Source: Hyphomicrobiales bacterium
Lineage (GTDB): Bacteria > Pseudomonadota > Alphaproteobacteria > Rhizobiales > Rhizobiaceae
Reading direction: 5' to 3'
Length of the DNA: 7,829 bases
Assembly (NCBI GenBank): GCA_015654965.1
Contig: JAATGD010000269.1
Span: 1 to 7,829 of the forward strand
In this document: piece after piece, positions 6,675 to 7,829 of the stretch
Numbering within the stretch: the first letter of the stretch is position 1
Layout: the number at the start of each line of letters is the position of its first letter
The notes under the pieces: generated by a model
The model's input: only the letters and a program-made list of their open reading frames with translations
Told to the model about the DNA's origin: nothing
Databases searched by the model: none
Translations under genes and position numbers: made by a program

Positions 6675-6706
6675 ATATCAATAGGGCGCAATTCCAGCCC
6701 TGATAT
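6675..6706. repeat. Imperfect stem-loop at the start of the distal oppA leader
   Basis: ATATCA at 6675-6680 pairs with TGATAT at 6701-6706, and GGGC at 6684-6687 pairs with GCCC at 6697-6700, leaving a three-base bulge and a nine-base loop. In a minus-strand transcript from the distal promoter it would lie at or very near the 5' end. It has no U-tract, so it is not a terminator. It could stabilise the RNA or bind a regulator. Confidence 0.4.
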
Positions 6707-6712
6707 CCAGAC

Positions 6713-6741
6713 ATTATACGCGCCTGCGGCGTCATTGCAAA
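6713..6741 (-). promoter_or_regulatory. Candidate distal oppA promoter with consensus -10
   Basis: On the minus strand a perfect TATAAT (6713-6718) is preceded by TTTGCA (6736-6741) at 17 bases, or TTGCAA (6735-6740) at 16 bases. Transcription would begin near 6706 and give a leader of about 190 bases before oppA. The same TTGCAA with a 16-base spacer recurs at the proximal promoter. Confidence 0.5.
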
Positions 6742-6776
6742 ATCCATTGGAGGTATGGCACAGCTTGGGATGATAG

Positions 6777-6802
6777 GGTAATGTTATTACCTCATATGAG
6801 GT
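6777..6802. repeat. Two overlapping palindromes downstream of the dehydrogenase
   Basis: GGTAAT (6777-6782) pairs with ATTACC (6786-6791) around GTT, and ACCTCATATGAGGT (6789-6802) is a perfect 14-bp palindrome. They share the bases ACC at 6789-6791, so in RNA only one can form fully at a time. They begin about ten bases after the dehydrogenase stop. Neither is followed by a U-tract, so an operator or processing signal is as likely as a terminator. Confidence 0.4.
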
Positions 6803-6811
6803 TCTTCGATC

Positions 6812-7762
6812 TTAATATCCGCTTTCACGGCTGCCGCAATTGAGCGGTTCCTGTCCGGCCAGAATTCGAGTGGTATTCTCGAAAATCTGCGCGGCGACAT
6901 CCTTCGGATCGGGCATCGATGCGATATGCGGCGTGACAAAGATTTTTGGGTGGTCCCATAAAGGACTTGTCTCGGGAAGGGGTTCCTTGAGAAAGACATC
7001 GAGAACCGCGCCACGCAGATGCCCGCTCTCGATTGCCGAGAGAAGATCGGTTTCAACCATATGCTCGCCACGGCCCATATTGATGATGGCGGTGCCTTTT
7101 GGCAGCAGAGCGAACAGTTCGGCATTCAATATGCCGCGTGTCGCCTGTGTCAGGGGCAGAAGGCAGATCAGGGCATCACATCCGGCGAGAAAATCCGGCA
7201 ATTGCTCGTTGCCGCAATAGGTCGCGATGCCCGTTTCTTCCTTGGGTGAGCGTGCCCATGCGCGGACATTGTAATTAAGCGCGCGCAGGCTGCGGCCGAC
7301 CGTTCGACCGATGGCGCCAAAACCCAAGATACCGACTGTATAATCCTTTGCCGCGATCTGATCGGGCCGCTCCCAGCGTTTATGCGCGGCGTTCTGCAAA
7401 TGATGATCCATCTGCCGATGAAACAGCAGGACGGACCAGATCGCATATTCGGCCATGCCAAGCGCATGCCGACTATCGACGACACGGCATACGGGGACGG
7501 CGGGCAGACGCGGATCGGCGAATATATTGTCCAGTCCTGCGGCGATGCTATGCACCAGCTTCAGATTTGGCATGCTTGCCAGAAGTCCATGCGGCGGGTT
7601 CCAGGCAACCGCCACATCGGCGGTTTCAAAGCCGGCTTCGGGATAGATGCTCAGCCGGGCATTCAGGCTCGATGCCTCGAATGCATCTTTCAGAAAGTTC
7701 AGATCGAGCGTGCTGCTGACCAGTGCGATGTGAGGGATTCTTGTGTCCGCTTTCGTTATCAT
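6812..7762 (-). CDS. D-2-hydroxyacid dehydrogenase, GhrA-like glyoxylate/hydroxypyruvate reductase
   Basis: This is a cytoplasmic NAD(P)H-dependent enzyme of 316 residues, close to the 312 of E. coli GhrA, which reduces glyoxylate and hydroxypyruvate to glycolate and glycerate. The substrate-side loop AAGLDN is at about 74-79. The dinucleotide-binding motif GFGAIG is at 147-152. The catalytic residues of the family are all in place: Arg231 (MGRGEH), Glu260 (LKEPLP) and His279 (TPHIAS). The end ESGY resembles the RGY end of GhrA. WARSP (169-173) after the second Rossmann strand carries Arg and Ser where NADPH users have them, so NADPH preference is likely. The ATG at 7760-7762 has only a weak Shine-Dalgarno sequence, but the frame is closed by a stop nine codons upstream, so no longer form exists. 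Another 2-ketoacid may be the real substrate. It is 295 bp from oppA and probably transcribed separately. Confidence 0.88.
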   Translation of the reverse strand: MITKADTRIPHIALVSSTLDLNFLKDAFEASSLNARLSIYPEAGFETADVAVAWNPPHGLLASMPNLKLVHSIAAGLDNIFADPRLPAVPVCRVVDSRHALGMAEYAIWSVLLFHRQMDHHLQNAAHKRWERPDQIAAKDYTVGILGFGAIGRTVGRSLRALNYNVRAWARSPKEETGIATYCGNEQLPDFLAGCDALICLLPLTQATRGILNAELFALLPKGTAIINMGRGEHMVETDLLSAIESGHLRGAVLDVFLKEPLPETSPLWDHPKIFVTPHIASMPDPKDVAAQIFENTTRILAGQEPLNCGSRESGY

Positions 7763-7829
7763 CCGGGTATCTTTTTTCTGTGAGCTTCACTTCAGGGGCA
7801 TATACGTCGTGATTTTCCATAAGTGATTA
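7763..7829. other. Upstream segment of the dehydrogenase gene
   Basis: These 67 bases precede the dehydrogenase start and run to the window edge. They contain a small inverted repeat GTGA-GCT-TCAC at 7780-7790, which is operator-like but short. No complete promoter could be placed with confidence. Confidence 0.3.

Larger units (their letters stand above)
6517..6811. other. AT-rich intergenic region upstream of oppA
   Basis: This 295-bp region holds no convincing gene. It contains the probable oppA promoters, two palindromes near the proximal promoter, a stem-loop near the distal promoter start and a pair of overlapping palindromes just after the dehydrogenase stop; these are listed separately. 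No hairpin with a U-tract was found for the dehydrogenase, so its transcript end is unclear. Confidence 0.6.

Noticed and set aside
7626..7820. A 64-codon minus-strand frame starting 58 bases before the dehydrogenase
   Set aside because: It overlaps the dehydrogenase start in another frame, has no clear ribosome-binding site and no recognisable content; a leader peptide role cannot be supported.
1..7829. CRISPR arrays, tRNA or rRNA genes, riboswitches, defence or toxin-antitoxin systems
   Set aside because: I found no regularly spaced repeats, cloverleaf sequences, known riboswitch cores or matching proteins; the window is explained by a transporter operon, a dehydrogenase and an insertion sequence.

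Overview
The window looks like a piece of an alphaproteobacterial chromosome, most likely a Brucella/Ochrobactrum-type member of the Rhizobiales. This is an inference from codon bias, from the style of the opp proteins, and from a rhizobial-type CTCTAGAG palindromic repeat; no taxonomic marker gene is present. Every convincing gene lies on the minus strand, so the biological reading order runs from the right edge to the left edge.

Region by region, in transcription order: (1) 6812-7762 encodes a GhrA-like D-2-hydroxyacid dehydrogenase (glyoxylate/hydroxypyruvate reductase type). (2) 6517-6811 is an AT-rich intergenic region. It holds two candidate sigma70-type promoters facing oppA, several palindromes, and a doubtful eight-codon trace on the plus strand. 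(3) 4939-6516 encodes a periplasmic OppA-type oligopeptide-binding protein. (4) 4759-4938 is an AT-rich gap that opens with a strong 10-bp stem-loop plus U-rich tail just after oppA. (5) 3835-4758 (OppB permease), 2709-3842 (OppC permease) and 1097-2707 (fused OppD-OppF ATPase) are packed with an 8-nt overlap and a 1-nt gap. (6) About 956-1040 is a composite palindromic repeat. (7) 1-~955 is most of an IS630-family insertion sequence whose transposase is split by a -1 frameshift on an A7 run; its left end lies outside the window.

Functionally, OppA captures oligopeptides in the periplasm, OppB and OppC form the inner-membrane channel, and the fused ATPase supplies both nucleotide-binding domains. 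The stem-loop between oppA and oppB fits the usual need for much more binding protein than membrane complex. The dehydrogenase is probably a separate transcription unit, because 295 bp with promoter-like signals lies between it and oppA.

I do not see a new defence, toxin or biosynthetic system. The points worth a second look are regulatory and structural: palindromes overlapping the oppA promoter, the intercistronic attenuator, the enlarged periplasmic loop of OppC, the altered cysteine pair of OppA, and the frameshifted, possibly C-terminally shortened IS630 transposase beside a palindromic repeat.
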